9,415 nucleotides of DNA from Lachnospiraceae bacterium (GCA_900769115.1 CAAGFJ010000064.1:1-9415); one strand, 5' to 3'; positions 1 through 6,903 are shown, numbered from the stretch's first letter. Program-made: numbers and translations. Notes: a model not told the origin generated them from the letters alone.

Positions 1-112
1 CTTAGTACAGCTGCGTACGAGTCGTAGCGCGAGCGTTCCTGCGTTGATATTGTTATATCCCGACAACTGATTGAAAACCTATAACATTTCGTACGTCCGT
101 CACTTACGCTGT
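1..112 (-). repeat. ~112-bp interspersed repeat, left copy
   Basis: Read on the minus strand this stretch aligns with 9262-9374 on the plus strand at roughly 80% identity by hand alignment. The shared blocks, in order, are ACAGCGTAAGT, ACGGACGT, GGGATATAACA, TATCAACGCAGG, CGCTAC, ACGCAG and GTACTA. It begins 14 bp beyond the stop of the ACT gene and reads in the same direction as that operon, so it could be transcribed as its 3' end. Minus-strand AACATT (121-126) can pair with AATGTT (83-88) around the first block. It runs into the window edge, so its true outer end is unknown. I do not recognise the family; a MITE, a REP-like element or a structured RNA are all possible. Confidence 0.75.
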
Positions 113-126
113 GCAAGGGGAATGTT

Positions 127-561
127 TTAATCGTTCATGGAATAAGTCTCTTCTGTCGTAAGCAATTCAAACGTAGAACTCTTAATTGCATCCAGCGCCT
201 TATTCTGATCACTCGTCTTCAGTACGATAGATGCGTTCTCGTCCCCGGATGTCAGTCCATACATATACTCTACATTGACACCTGCACCAGAAAGAATCGC
301 AAGCAGTTCTCCGAGCTTTCCAACGTGCTGTGTCAATTTGACAGCAATTACATTTGTTGTCATGGCAGAAAGACCGGCTTCTTTTAATACGGTTACGGCT
401 TTGTCCGGGTCAGAAAGGATTAGACGGAGCAATCCATAGTCACTCGTATCTGCTAAGGAGACAGACACGATATTAATATTGTTATTCTTAAGAATCTGTG
501 TTACCTGTTCTAAACGTCCGGCACGATTCTCGATAAATACGGTTAACTGTTTGATAAACAT
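127..561 (-). CDS. Tandem ACT domain protein (amino-acid-binding regulator)
   Basis: The 144-residue protein consists of two ACT modules and little else. Residues ~3-68 form the first (QLTVFIENRAGRLEQVTQIL, then a VSVSLADTSDYGLLRLIL strand pair) and ~70-137 the second (VIAVKLTQHVGKLGELLAIL, then VEYMYG). ACT domains bind amino acids or similar small ligands and act as allosteric sensors; no enzyme domain is fused here. The start is supported by GGAGG 8 nt upstream. The gene follows paaK by 21 bp on the same strand and is surely co-transcribed. In anaerobes such two-ACT proteins are commonly found beside phenylacetate-CoA ligase, often with indolepyruvate oxidoreductase genes, which suggests a sensor for aromatic amino-acid catabolism. 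That role is inferred from context; the ligand cannot be read from the sequence. Confidence 0.9.
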   Translation of the reverse strand: MFIKQLTVFIENRAGRLEQVTQILKNNNINIVSVSLADTSDYGLLRLILSDPDKAVTVLKEAGLSAMTTNVIAVKLTQHVGKLGELLAILSGAGVNVEYMYGLTSGDENASIVLKTSDQNKALDAIKSSTFELLTTEETYSMND

Positions 562-582
562 AGCAATTCCTCCAATCTGTAA

Positions 583-1881
583 TTAATTTAATGTTCGCTT
601 ATCGATTACACGAACCGCTTTTCCCATGCTTCGTTCAATAGTCTTAGGCTCTACTAATTTGATCTTGGCATGTAAGCCGATTGCCTGATGAACGGCATGC
701 TCAATCTTCTTCTGCAAGTTCTCTAATTCCTTGATCTCGTCTGAGAAGAAACGTTCTTCTACTTCGACTAAGATGGCAAGGGTGTCCTGATGGTTCACAC
801 GGTCTACAATGATCTGGTAGTTTGGAGTGATACCATCTACGGTCAGCAATGCTGTCTCTACCTGGCTTGGGAATACATTGACACCACGAATGATCAGCAT
901 GTCATCGGAACGTCCCTTGAAACGGCTGATACGGGCTGTAGTACGTCCACATTCGCATTTCTCATGTGTGATGCTTGTCAGATCCTTCGTACGGTAGCGG
1001 ATCATAGGAATACCTTCCTTAGTAAGTGTTGTGATAACAAGCTCACCGGTCTCACCATCCGGAACTGGCTTCAACGTCTTCGGATCTACGATCTCCGGGT
1101 AGAAATGATCCTCGAAGATATGTAATCCTCTGTGGAAATGACAATCGGTTGCAACACCAGGTCCCATGATCTCAGAAAGACCATAGATATCATGTGCTTC
1201 AATGCCGAGACGCTCTTCAATCTGCTTACGCATGTTCTCCGTCCAAGGCTCAGCACCATTCAAGGTAGCCTTTAATTTGATCTTATCTTTAAGACCACGC
1301 TCCTCGATCACCTCTGCAATGTGCATCAGGTAAGAAGGAGTACACATCAGACCGGTTGCACCAAAATCGATCATCATATCAATTAATTTCTGCGTATTAC
1401 CGGTAGACATAGGAACAACAGTTGCACCGAGATGCTCTGCACCATAATGTCCGCCAAGACCGCCGGTAAATAATCCATAGCCATATGCTACCTGGATGAT
1501 GTCATTTCTTCCAAGACCGGCCATGGCACAGCAACGGGCAACACATTCTGCCCATACATCAATATCTTTACGGGTATATCCAACAACCGTTGCTTTTCCG
1601 GTCGTTCCGGAAGAGGCATGGATACGGACGATCTCGCTTAATGGAACGGCAAATAATCCAAACGGATAATTGTCTCTTAAGTCATCTTTTGTAGTAAATG
1701 GAAGCTTTTCGATATCTTCGATGCCGCTGATATCTCCCGGTTCTAAACCTGCTTCCTGCATCTTCTTGCGGTATGGCTCAACGTTGTGATAAACACGGCT
1801 CACTTCTTTTCTTAAGCGGGCACTCTGTAGGTTGGTCATCTCATCGCGGCTCATACATTCTCTTGCTTCGTTCCAAATCAT
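583..1881 (-). CDS. paaK: Phenylacetate-CoA ligase (PaaK family)
   Basis: Adenylate-forming enzyme that activates phenylacetate, or a related aryl acid, to its CoA thioester using ATP. From the chosen ATG the protein has 432 residues, normal for the family. Visible motifs are the AMP-binding loop SSGTTGK at ~90-96, YGLSE at ~233-237, RYRTKD at ~295-300, the hinge region RGVNVFPSQVE at ~332-342, and the C-terminal MGKAVR with the likely catalytic lysine at ~421. A CxC pair (CECGR, ~309-313) is also typical. An in-frame ATG 48 bp upstream is rejected because AAGGAG sits 8 nt before the ATG at 1881. First gene of a two-gene operon with the ACT protein. In gut clostridia the enzyme probably acts in aromatic amino-acid fermentation, converting aryl acids made via aryl-pyruvates; the exact substrate is inferred. 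Confidence 0.93.
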   Translation of the reverse strand: MIWNEARECMSRDEMTNLQSARLRKEVSRVYHNVEPYRKKMQEAGLEPGDISGIEDIEKLPFTTKDDLRDNYPFGLFAVPLSEIVRIHASSGTTGKATVVGYTRKDIDVWAECVARCCAMAGLGRNDIIQVAYGYGLFTGGLGGHYGAEHLGATVVPMSTGNTQKLIDMMIDFGATGLMCTPSYLMHIAEVIEERGLKDKIKLKATLNGAEPWTENMRKQIEERLGIEAHDIYGLSEIMGPGVATDCHFHRGLHIFEDHFYPEIVDPKTLKPVPDGETGELVITTLTKEGIPMIRYRTKDLTSITHEKCECGRTTARISRFKGRSDDMLIIRGVNVFPSQVETALLTVDGITPNYQIIVDRVNHQDTLAILVEVEERFFSDEIKELENLQKKIEHAVHQAIGLHAKIKLVEPKTIERSMGKAVRVIDKRTLN

Positions 1882-1889
1882 GTTTCCTT

Positions 1890-1895
1890 CTCCTT
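1890..1895 (-). promoter_or_regulatory. Ribosome binding site fixing the paaK start
   Basis: Minus-strand AAGGAG lies 8 nt before the ATG at 1881. The longer in-frame start at 1929 would place this site inside the coding region and has no comparable site of its own. Confidence 0.8.
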
Positions 1896-1900
1896 GTGTA

Positions 1901-1929
1901 ATTATTATTGTATTTGTGAAACTATTCAA
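1901..1929 (-). promoter_or_regulatory. Weak candidate promoter for paaK
   Basis: On the minus strand TTGAAT (1924-1929) is followed after 17 bp by AATAAT (1901-1906). TACAAT at 1907-1912 is an alternative -10 without a good -35. With the first choice the transcript would start almost on the ribosome site, so the exact placement is doubtful. The lipoprotein terminator just upstream means paaK probably needs its own promoter between about 1882 and 1976. Confidence 0.3.
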
Positions 1930-1976
1930 AATCCATGTAATCTGTTTAGAGGGTTTTGGAGTAGTTACGTTCGTGT

Positions 1977-2021
1977 AAAAATTATGCAGGTACTACAAGT
2001 AGAAACAGTAATACCTGCATA
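1977..2021 (-). terminator. Rho-independent terminator of the lipoprotein gene
   Basis: A perfect 10-bp inverted repeat (TATGCAGGTA at 1983-1992, TACCTGCATA at 2012-2021) is followed on the minus strand by a run of five T. The loop of 19 nt can form a small inner hairpin (CTAC/GTAG). It lies 30 bp after the lipoprotein stop, and there is no T-run in the plus direction, so it serves the minus-strand gene. Confidence 0.8.
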
Positions 2022-2051
2022 TTAAAAATGCACATATATGATATTGTCCGA

Positions 2052-2822
2052 TTATTGGGCAGCTTCTGTTGTATCGGTGCTCTCTGCCGCCTCTGTATCT
2101 GCTGAACCGCTGGCAGCCTCTGTTGTATCCGTGCCCTCTGTAGTCGGATTCTCGCGGATGTATAATATATTCTGGTCAATCTTAAGGAAATTATCATCCG
2201 TAATATAGTAGTAATCATCGGAAGGCTGGATTGGAATCTCTAATACAACCGGATCCATATAACCGGGATCGGAGGTGTGAGCCTTCAGAATGTCAATGAT
2301 ACCTTCAGCAAATTCTGTCTCGTATTCGACTTCTGTTGTGTTGTTATAATTACCATCATCTACTCTGGTGTTGAAATCCTCGATATACTTGACCACCTCA
2401 TCATAAGATGATTCAAGAGTATCTAATGGATATACGGTGAGTTCTAAGGTATACGAATCATTCTCTTTGTCCTTTTTGACATCGGTTACTTCATACTTGG
2501 CATTTGCAAAAATAGACTGAGCCAGATAGTAGAATTCAGAAAGAATGGTTCCGTCATCCACTTCCTTCACACCATAATAGTTCATCAGGTTATGTGCCTG
2601 ATAATCCATGTTATCTACATATACGGCTTCTGCATCCTTCTGGGATACACCGGTTAATGTCATGTAGTCTTTGGATACATTCTTGTAGTTAATATCTAAT
2701 AAACTGATGGCATATCTGGAATATACCTTGGCGCGGCTGTCAAACAAGCTACACCCACAAAGGGAAAATGCCAGAATGAATATCATAGATAATGTAATTG
2801 TCTTCTTAATTGTAGATTTCAT
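2052..2822 (-). CDS. Lipoprotein of unknown function
   Basis: The 256-residue protein begins MKSTIKKTITLSMIFILAFS and continues LCGCSLF. This is a lipoprotein signal peptide with cleavage before the second cysteine of LCGC, so the mature protein should be anchored to the outer face of the membrane. The rest is an acidic, soluble domain rich in Tyr, Asp and Val without any motif I recognise. The last ~30 residues are a Thr/Glu/Ala/Ser low-complexity tail in which TDTTEAA occurs twice, encoded by a 28-bp direct repeat. The ATG at 2822 is chosen because AGGAGG lies 6 nt upstream; an upstream in-frame GTG at 2840 falls beyond that site. It is a single-gene unit, divergent from the membrane protein at 3069, whose C-terminal tail is similar in composition. 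No function is proposed. Confidence 0.88.
   Translation of the reverse strand: MKSTIKKTITLSMIFILAFSLCGCSLFDSRAKVYSRYAISLLDINYKNVSKDYMTLTGVSQKDAEAVYVDNMDYQAHNLMNYYGVKEVDDGTILSEFYYLAQSIFANAKYEVTDVKKDKENDSYTLELTVYPLDTLESSYDEVVKYIEDFNTRVDDGNYNNTTEVEYETEFAEGIIDILKAHTSDPGYMDPVVLEIPIQPSDDYYYITDDNFLKIDQNILYIRENPTTEGTDTTEAASGSADTEAAESTDTTEAAQ
2059..2140 (-). repeat. 28-bp direct repeat in the lipoprotein tail
   Basis: Positions 2059-2086 and 2113-2140 match at 25 of 28 bases. Both copies are in frame and encode the TDTTEAA motif of the C-terminal tail. The spacing of 54 bp is a multiple of three, which fits expansion by in-frame duplication. Confidence 0.75.
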
Positions 2823-2828
2823 AATAAG

Positions 2829-2834
2829 CCTCCT
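2829..2834 (-). promoter_or_regulatory. Ribosome binding site fixing the lipoprotein start
   Basis: Minus-strand AGGAGG lies 6 nt before the ATG at 2822. This excludes the GTG at 2840 and gives a signal peptide of normal length. Confidence 0.85.
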
Positions 2835-2859
2835 ACGCACGCATTAATGAATTGCCTAA

Positions 2860-2888
2860 ATTATAGCATAATTTTACCAGAGTGTCTA
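2860..2888 (-). promoter_or_regulatory. Sigma-A-type promoter of the lipoprotein gene
   Basis: On the minus strand TAGACA (2883-2888) and a perfect TATAAT (2860-2865) are separated by 17 bp. The -10 is preceded by TATGC, a weak extended -10. Transcription would start near 2853, about 30 nt before the start codon. Confidence 0.8.
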
Positions 2889-2900
2889 TTGTCTAAATGA

Positions 2901-2929
2901 TTGTAAGACGTGGAAAAATATAGTACAAT
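2901..2929 (+). promoter_or_regulatory. Promoter of the membrane protein-tatD-fliS-like operon
   Basis: TTGTAA (2901-2906) and TACAAT (2924-2929) are separated by 17 bp. It is divergent from, and only 12 bp away from, the -35 of the lipoprotein promoter, so the two could be co-regulated. Transcription would start near 2936, leaving a leader of about 115-130 nt. Confidence 0.65.
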
Positions 2930-2935
2930 GGCAAT

Positions 2936-3050
2936 GATAATCATGAAATAAGAAATGCTGTCCGACAAGGGAGATTGTTGCCTGTGCACATTGCATGATC
3001 TGCACAGCTATCGGTGACATTTATCCCGGATCTGCGGACGGCAGAGCAGA
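2936..3050 (+). other. Structured 5' leader, function unknown
   Basis: Three pairings can be seen. GCTGTCCG (2957-2964) pairs with CGGACGGC (3035-3042) over 8 bp with one G-T wobble. It encloses a perfect 7-bp hairpin, CTGTGCA (2982-2988) with TGCACAG (3001-3007). A competing hairpin, CGACAA (2963-2968) with TTGTTG (2975-2980), would break the outer stem. The outer stem ends 8-26 nt before the two possible start codons. This resembles a regulatory leader, but it matches no riboswitch class I know. The pairings were found by eye and no folding energy was computed. Confidence 0.4.
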
Positions 3051-3068
3051 ATGGAGTGTAATATTAAT

Positions 3069-4946
3069 ATGAGTAAGAAGAAGCAAGGAAGTATTCCAAT
3101 TGCCTGCCTGATATCCATTATCTGGTTAGGCATCAATTATTATATGTATTATCCGGCGATCAATATGCAGAGTCAGGAATTCTGGGGCTGGCTGTTGTTC
3201 CATTCGATCGTCGTTGACCTGATCTTTATGTTTACCGGAATTATAGGAAGAAGCCGGAAGGAACGATTTACAGATGGGGTGAAGAAGAATTTCCGGTATT
3301 TTACGAAAGATAATGGAAGAGTGCAGCTGATCCTGCTTGTGCTGATACCGGTATTTTGTGTACTGGTATTGTTCTTTGGTAATTTAGCGGGAGCAGAGAT
3401 ATTTAACGCAAAACGATATGCAAAGCTTCTGACCGTGGAACAGAGAGACTTCACAGAGGATATTCCGGAATCAGAGAATGTAGACAATATTGCATTGATG
3501 GATACGAACAGTGCGAGAATCTTTGGTAATCGAAGAATAGGTTCGCTTTCAGACGTGGTGAGCCAGTATGAGGTCGAGGATGCATATACGCAGATCAACT
3601 TAAATGATACGCCGATGAAGGTTGCCAACCTGAAATACGCGGATTTCTTCAAATATCTGAGTAACCGGAAGAATGGAATTCCGGGATATGTGACTGTGAA
3701 TCCGGTGGATTCCACTTCGGAATATGTGAAGCTTGCGAAGGGAATGAAATATGTGCCTTCCGGATATTTTAATGATAATATTTACCGGTATGTGCAGATG
3801 CATAATCCGACCCGGATTTTTGATGGATGTTATTTTGAGGTGAAGGATGATGGAAGTCCATGTTATGTATGTCCGGTGCTTCATGCAAGAATTGGATTGT
3901 TTGGTGGTATGGATGTAAAGGGCGCTGTGCTGCTGGATCCGGTGACCGGGGACATGCAGTACTATGATGTGGCGGATATCCCGAACTGGGTGGACCGGGT
4001 GTATGACGGTGATCTGTTAGAGAGTAAGTTTAACTGGTATGGAGAACTTTCCAATGGATTCTGGAACAGTATCATTGGCCAGAAGGGATGTATCCGTGCA
4101 ACAGATGATTATGGATTTAAGACGATCGAGGATGATGTATGGATCTATACCGGTGTAACATCCGTAACAGGCGATGCGTCCAATGTAGGCTTTGTTATGA
4201 TCAACCAGAGGACATCGGAGGCGAGATACTATACGATTTCCGGTGCAGAAGAGTATTCAGCAATGTCTTCTGCAGAGGGTGAAGTACAGGAGAAGAATTA
4301 CAAGGCATCTTTCCCTAGTCTGATCAACGTCGATGGGGCACCGACATATATTATGGTGCTGACCGACAATGGTGGTCTGGTGAAGATGTATGCCATGGTC
4401 AATGTCGAGCAGTATAATCTCGTTGTGACTGCTGAGAGTCAGGAGAAAGTATTTGTGAAGTATCGGCAATTGCTGGCAAAGGAAGGAATTGCTGATGCTA
4501 ATGGGGATCAGAATGTCACTGAGACGGAGGATCCGATTCAGACGGTATCATTTATTGTGGCAGATATGCAGTATGTCACAATGGATGGAGAGACTTACGT
4601 TTATCTGAAGAATTCCGACGGAGAGGTTTACAAACAGAAGTTTGCGGACGATGAAAGTATTGTAAAAGTATCGGTGGGGGATGAAGTGACTGTTCAGTAT
4701 GAGAAGAAGGAGAATGGCATTCACCGGATCATTACGATTGAGATTACGCAGAAGGCAGATACGCAGTCTGCGACTACAGAAAGTGCAACCACCGAAGCTG
4801 GAGAGCCTGCGACAGGTGTAGATGAAGGTGCGATAAAGGGAGACAGACCGGTAGTGACCGATGGAGATGCTACGACAGAGGAACAGGCATCAGAAGAGAA
4901 AACGACAGAAGATAGCAGTACCGAAAAAGAGGATGGCAGTATATGA
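3069..4946 (+). CDS. Membrane-anchored protein of unknown function
   Basis: The 625-residue protein has three hydrophobic segments near the N-terminus (~9-27, ~38-59 and ~85-105), followed by about 460 residues of soluble, Tyr- and Asp-rich sequence that should lie outside the cell. Positions 236-255 hold a cysteine cluster (CYFEV, then CYVCP). The final ~60 residues are a Thr/Glu/Ser tail (ATTESATTEAGEPA and similar). The start is uncertain. ATG at 3051 has no convincing ribosome site, whereas ATG at 3069 gives MSKKK directly before the first membrane segment and has GGAG 12 nt upstream. It overlaps tatD by 4 nt (ATGA), so the two are coupled. I recognise no catalytic motif and assign no function; proteins of this general shape occur in related clostridia, but I cannot name the family. 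Confidence 0.85.
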   Translation: MSKKKQGSIPIACLISIIWLGINYYMYYPAINMQSQEFWGWLLFHSIVVDLIFMFTGIIGRSRKERFTDGVKKNFRYFTKDNGRVQLILLVLIPVFCVLVLFFGNLAGAEIFNAKRYAKLLTVEQRDFTEDIPESENVDNIALMDTNSARIFGNRRIGSLSDVVSQYEVEDAYTQINLNDTPMKVANLKYADFFKYLSNRKNGIPGYVTVNPVDSTSEYVKLAKGMKYVPSGYFNDNIYRYVQMHNPTRIFDGCYFEVKDDGSPCYVCPVLHARIGLFGGMDVKGAVLLDPVTGDMQYYDVADIPNWVDRVYDGDLLESKFNWYGELSNGFWNSIIGQKGCIRATDDYGFKTIEDDVWIYTGVTSVTGDASNVGFVMINQRTSEARYYTISGAEEYSAMSSAEGEVQEKNYKASFPSLINVDGAPTYIMVLTDNGGLVKMYAMVNVEQYNLVVTAESQEKVFVKYRQLLAKEGIADANGDQNVTETEDPIQTVSFIVADMQYVTMDGETYVYLKNSDGEVYKQKFADDESIVKVSVGDEVTVQYEKKENGIHRIITIEITQKADTQSATTESATTEAGEPATGVDEGAIKGDRPVVTDGDATTEEQASEEKTTEDSSTEKEDGSI

Positions 4947-5713
4947 GAATATTTGAGACACATGCACATTATGATGACAAGGCATTTGATGAGGACAGGA
5001 ATACGATCTTAGGGGAAATGCATGCAGGCGGTGTGGAATATATTGTAAATGTCGGTTGTTCCATGCCCAATTCCAGAAGTATTGTGGAGTTTGTGAAGCA
5101 GTATGATTTTCTGTATGGAACGGTTGGCGTTCATCCGGAGGATGCAGCGGGGCTGACAGATGCAGACATGGCAGAATTAGAAGAACTTTCAAAGAGAGAG
5201 AAGATCTTAGCGATTGGAGAGATTGGCTTAGATTATTACTACGGGGAAGAGACAAGGGAGCTGCAGAAGAAGTGGTTTGCCACTCAGTTGGATGTGGCAA
5301 AGCAACGGAAGCTTCCAGTCATTATTCACAGTCGGGATGCGGCAAAGGATACATTAGATATTATGAGAGCAGAGCATAACGGACAGACCGGTGGTGTCAT
5401 TCATTGCTTCTCCTATGGGGTAGAGATGGCAAGAGAATATCTGAATATGGGTTATTACATTGGTGTTGGAGGCGTGGTAACATTTAAGAATGGGAAGAAG
5501 CTCAAGGAGGTTGTTGCATATGCACCGCTTGACCGGATCGTGTTAGAGACGGATGCTCCATATCTGGCACCGGTTCCCTATCGGGGCAAGCGGAACTGTT
5601 CCTTATATCTGACCAAGGTAGCAGAGGAGATTGCAGCGATCAAGGGTGTGGAGGTCGATACAGTATACGAGACAACTTTTGAGAATGCGAAGAAGTTATA
5701 CCAGATGGTGTGA
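4943..5713 (+). CDS. tatD: TatD-family metal-dependent hydrolase / DNase
   Basis: The 256-residue protein has the full set of TatD metal ligands: HAH at 7-9, the glutamate of GEIGLDYY (E93), H129 in IIHSRD, H154 in IHCFS, and D204 in LETDAPYL. The TIM-barrel family members are cytoplasmic Mg-dependent nucleases with 3'-5' exonuclease or RNA-processing activity. Length and motif spacing are normal and nothing is missing. The ATG overlaps the stop of the upstream membrane protein, and GAGGA inside that gene serves as ribosome site, so translation is coupled. In many Firmicutes tatD follows metG or precedes the ribonuclease M5 and ksgA genes; neither is present here, which leaves its link with the neighbouring membrane protein unexplained. 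Confidence 0.95.
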   Translation: MRIFETHAHYDDKAFDEDRNTILGEMHAGGVEYIVNVGCSMPNSRSIVEFVKQYDFLYGTVGVHPEDAAGLTDADMAELEELSKREKILAIGEIGLDYYYGEETRELQKKWFATQLDVAKQRKLPVIIHSRDAAKDTLDIMRAEHNGQTGGVIHCFSYGVEMAREYLNMGYYIGVGGVVTFKNGKKLKEVVAYAPLDRIVLETDAPYLAPVPYRGKRNCSLYLTKVAEEIAAIKGVEVDTVYETTFENAKKLYQMV

Positions 5714-5771
5714 GAATATGTATCACAGGTTTTAAGGGAAGCCCTTATGATGAAGTTGGGAGTTTCCGGAT

Positions 5772-5776
5772 AGGAG
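5772..5776 (+). promoter_or_regulatory. Ribosome binding site fixing the FliS-like start
   Basis: AGGAG lies 8 nt before the ATG at 5785. An in-frame GTG at 5710 overlapping the tatD stop would add 25 residues, but they do not resemble the family and the GTG lacks a good site. Confidence 0.75.
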
Positions 5777-5784
5777 AATGCACG

Positions 5785-6252
5785 ATGACAGAAGAACAGA
5801 TGAATGTATATAAGATGAGGATCTCACAGGCGGGAATTGCAGAGATGACAACGATCATGTTAGAGATGGAGACACAATGGATTCGGGATGCAGTTGTGGC
5901 ATATGGCGAGAAGAATCTGGATGAGTTTGTACGCTGCGTAGATAAGGCACAGGCAGTTCAGGTAGAACTTATGAATGTGATGAATCTGGATAATCCGATA
6001 GCGATGGATGTCTATTCGGTATTTGCCTATGTGAATAAGCAGTTGATCCGTGCGAAGATCAAGAGACAACCGTTAGAGTTTGAACGACTTGCCGCAATGC
6101 TGCAGAAGTATCATACAAGTTTTGCTGAGTTGGTTAAGACCGATCAGGGTGGGCCGGTTATGCAGCTAAGCGAGAAGGTCTATGCAGGACTTACTTATGG
6201 AGCGGGCGGTCTGGTTGAGAGCAGTACGGGTGGAATGGACTATACGGTGTAG
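5785..6252 (+). CDS. FliS-like flagellar chaperone homologue
   Basis: The 155-residue, mostly helical protein follows the FliS pattern. An N-terminal MNVYKMRISQAG leads into helix 1 (MTTIMLEMETQWIRDA, ~21-36), then FVRCVDKAQAVQVELMNVMN (~48-67), then AYVNKQLIRAKI (~81-92). The end, PVMQLSEKVYAGLTYG and a Gly/Ser tail, is like that of FliS-related proteins I recall from Lachnospiraceae. FliS binds flagellin C-termini in the cytoplasm and keeps subunits soluble before export. The gene begins 71 bp after tatD; that gap holds a small hairpin (TAAGGG/CCCTTA, 5733-5747) without a T-run. No other flagellar gene is in the window, so this may be a second FliS or a related protein with another partner. 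The family call is fairly sure; the function is inferred. Confidence 0.72.
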   Translation: MTEEQMNVYKMRISQAGIAEMTTIMLEMETQWIRDAVVAYGEKNLDEFVRCVDKAQAVQVELMNVMNLDNPIAMDVYSVFAYVNKQLIRAKIKRQPLEFERLAAMLQKYHTSFAELVKTDQGGPVMQLSEKVYAGLTYGAGGLVESSTGGMDYTV

Positions 6253-6297
6253 TACCTGCTTGACGTACTGTGTTATACTAGATGTATAAGTGTGAAT

Positions 6298-6325
6298 GCA
6301 GCTTTTGAAGACAATCACAAGCTGC
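6298..6325 (+). other. Small hairpin after the FliS-like gene
   Basis: GCAGCTT (6298-6304) and AAGCTGC (6319-6325) form a perfect 7-bp stem with a 14-nt loop. There is no T-run after it, so it is not a standard terminator. It may protect the 3' end of the upstream operon mRNA or be a weak terminator. Confidence 0.4.
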
Positions 6326-6358
6326 TTGCAGATTGGTGATTGGCAAAAAAGTTATAAT
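6326..6358 (+). promoter_or_regulatory. Candidate promoter of the HIT gene
   Basis: A perfect TATAAT lies at 6353-6358, 34 bp before the start codon. The -35 is poor: TTGCAG (6326-6331) is 21 bp away, and nothing better sits at 16-18 bp. Intergenic position and lack of any other candidate support it. Confidence 0.4.
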
Positions 6359-6378
6359 ATTATGATGAAGATGCGTTT

Positions 6379-6384
6379 AGGAGG
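6379..6384 (+). promoter_or_regulatory. Ribosome binding site fixing the HIT start
   Basis: AGGAGG is only 2 nt from the first ATG (6387) but 8 nt from the second (6393). The second is therefore the likely start, giving MKKDDCIFCK. Confidence 0.8.
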
Positions 6385-6392
6385 ATATGAGT

Positions 6393-6809
6393 ATGAAGAA
6401 AGACGATTGTATTTTTTGTAAGATTGCAAATGGAGAGATTCCATCCACTACGATTTATGAGAACAGCGATTTCCGGGTCTTTTTTGACATCAACCCGGCA
6501 AGCAAGGGACATTGTCTGATTGTTCCGAAGCAGCATTACAATGATATTTTTGACATGGATGCAGAGACGGGTGGTAAGTTATTCTCTCTGGCAACGGTGG
6601 TAGCGAGAAGTCTTAAGAAGGAACTCAATTGTGAGGGAATGAACATTGTACAGAACAATGGATTGATTGCAGGGCAGACGGTATTTCATTTTCATCTGCA
6701 TTTAATTCCAAGATATACCGGTGACACCGTTAATGTTGGCTGGGTTCCGGGAGAAGCGGACCTGGATGAATTGGCAGACCTTGCAAAGAGGGTTCGTAAG
6801 AACATATAA
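6393..6809 (+). CDS. HIT-family nucleotide-binding hydrolase (Hint type)
   Basis: The 138-residue protein carries the histidine triad HFHLHLIP (His99, His101, His103) that attacks the alpha-phosphate of its nucleotide substrate, preceded by the GQTVFHFH block. Cys6 and Cys9 in CIFCKI, together with His48 and His99, match the zinc site of Hint-branch enzymes. KGHCLIVPKQH at ~38-48 is also typical. Hint proteins cleave adenosine phosphoramidates such as AMP-lysine; the physiological substrate in bacteria is usually unclear. It appears to be a single-gene unit, with a TATAAT upstream and a strong terminator downstream. Length and motifs are normal. Confidence 0.93.
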   Translation: MKKDDCIFCKIANGEIPSTTIYENSDFRVFFDINPASKGHCLIVPKQHYNDIFDMDAETGGKLFSLATVVARSLKKELNCEGMNIVQNNGLIAGQTVFHFHLHLIPRYTGDTVNVGWVPGEADLDELADLAKRVRKNI

Positions 6810-6834
6810 GAAGTTTGTTGCAATGACAGGAATG

Positions 6835-6886
6835 AGACCATCGCACTTAGATACGGGAAGAACGAGAAGTGGGATGGTCTTTTTTT
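6835..6886 (+). terminator. Rho-independent terminator between the HIT and metal ABC genes
   Basis: AGACCATC (6835-6842) pairs with GATGGTCT (6873-6880). After a single G-G mismatch the stem continues with CACTT/AAGTG. A run of seven T follows. It ends only 17 bp before the start of the ABC ATPase gene, which leaves no room for a full promoter after it; transcription of the ABC genes must start upstream and read through, or start within the terminator region. Confidence 0.9.
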
Positions 6887-6903
6887 AGAAAGAATGGTTA
6901 GAT

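Noticed and set aside
790..1125. Open frame on the plus strand inside paaK
   Set aside because: It is antisense to a clear PaaK coding region and has no ribosome site or plausible protein.
2936..3050. Leader as a 6S RNA, SRP RNA or a known riboswitch
   Set aside because: It is short and the conserved cores of those RNAs that I know are not present.
3173..3884. Open frames antisense to the membrane protein
   Set aside because: They lie opposite a continuous coding region with a promoter, and their composition is that of a shadow frame.
4721..5300. Minus-strand frames opposite the Thr/Glu tail and tatD
   Set aside because: The Ser/Val-rich translation mirrors the low-complexity tail, and the other frame is opposite a fully conserved TatD.
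5733..5747. Hairpin after tatD as a terminator
   Set aside because: The stem is only 6 bp with a 3-nt loop and has no T-run, and the next gene is probably co-transcribed.
6251..6290. TTGACG followed by TATACT or TATAAG as a promoter for the HIT gene
   Set aside because: The spacings are 8 and 19 bp, outside the usual range; the TATAAT at 6353 is better placed.
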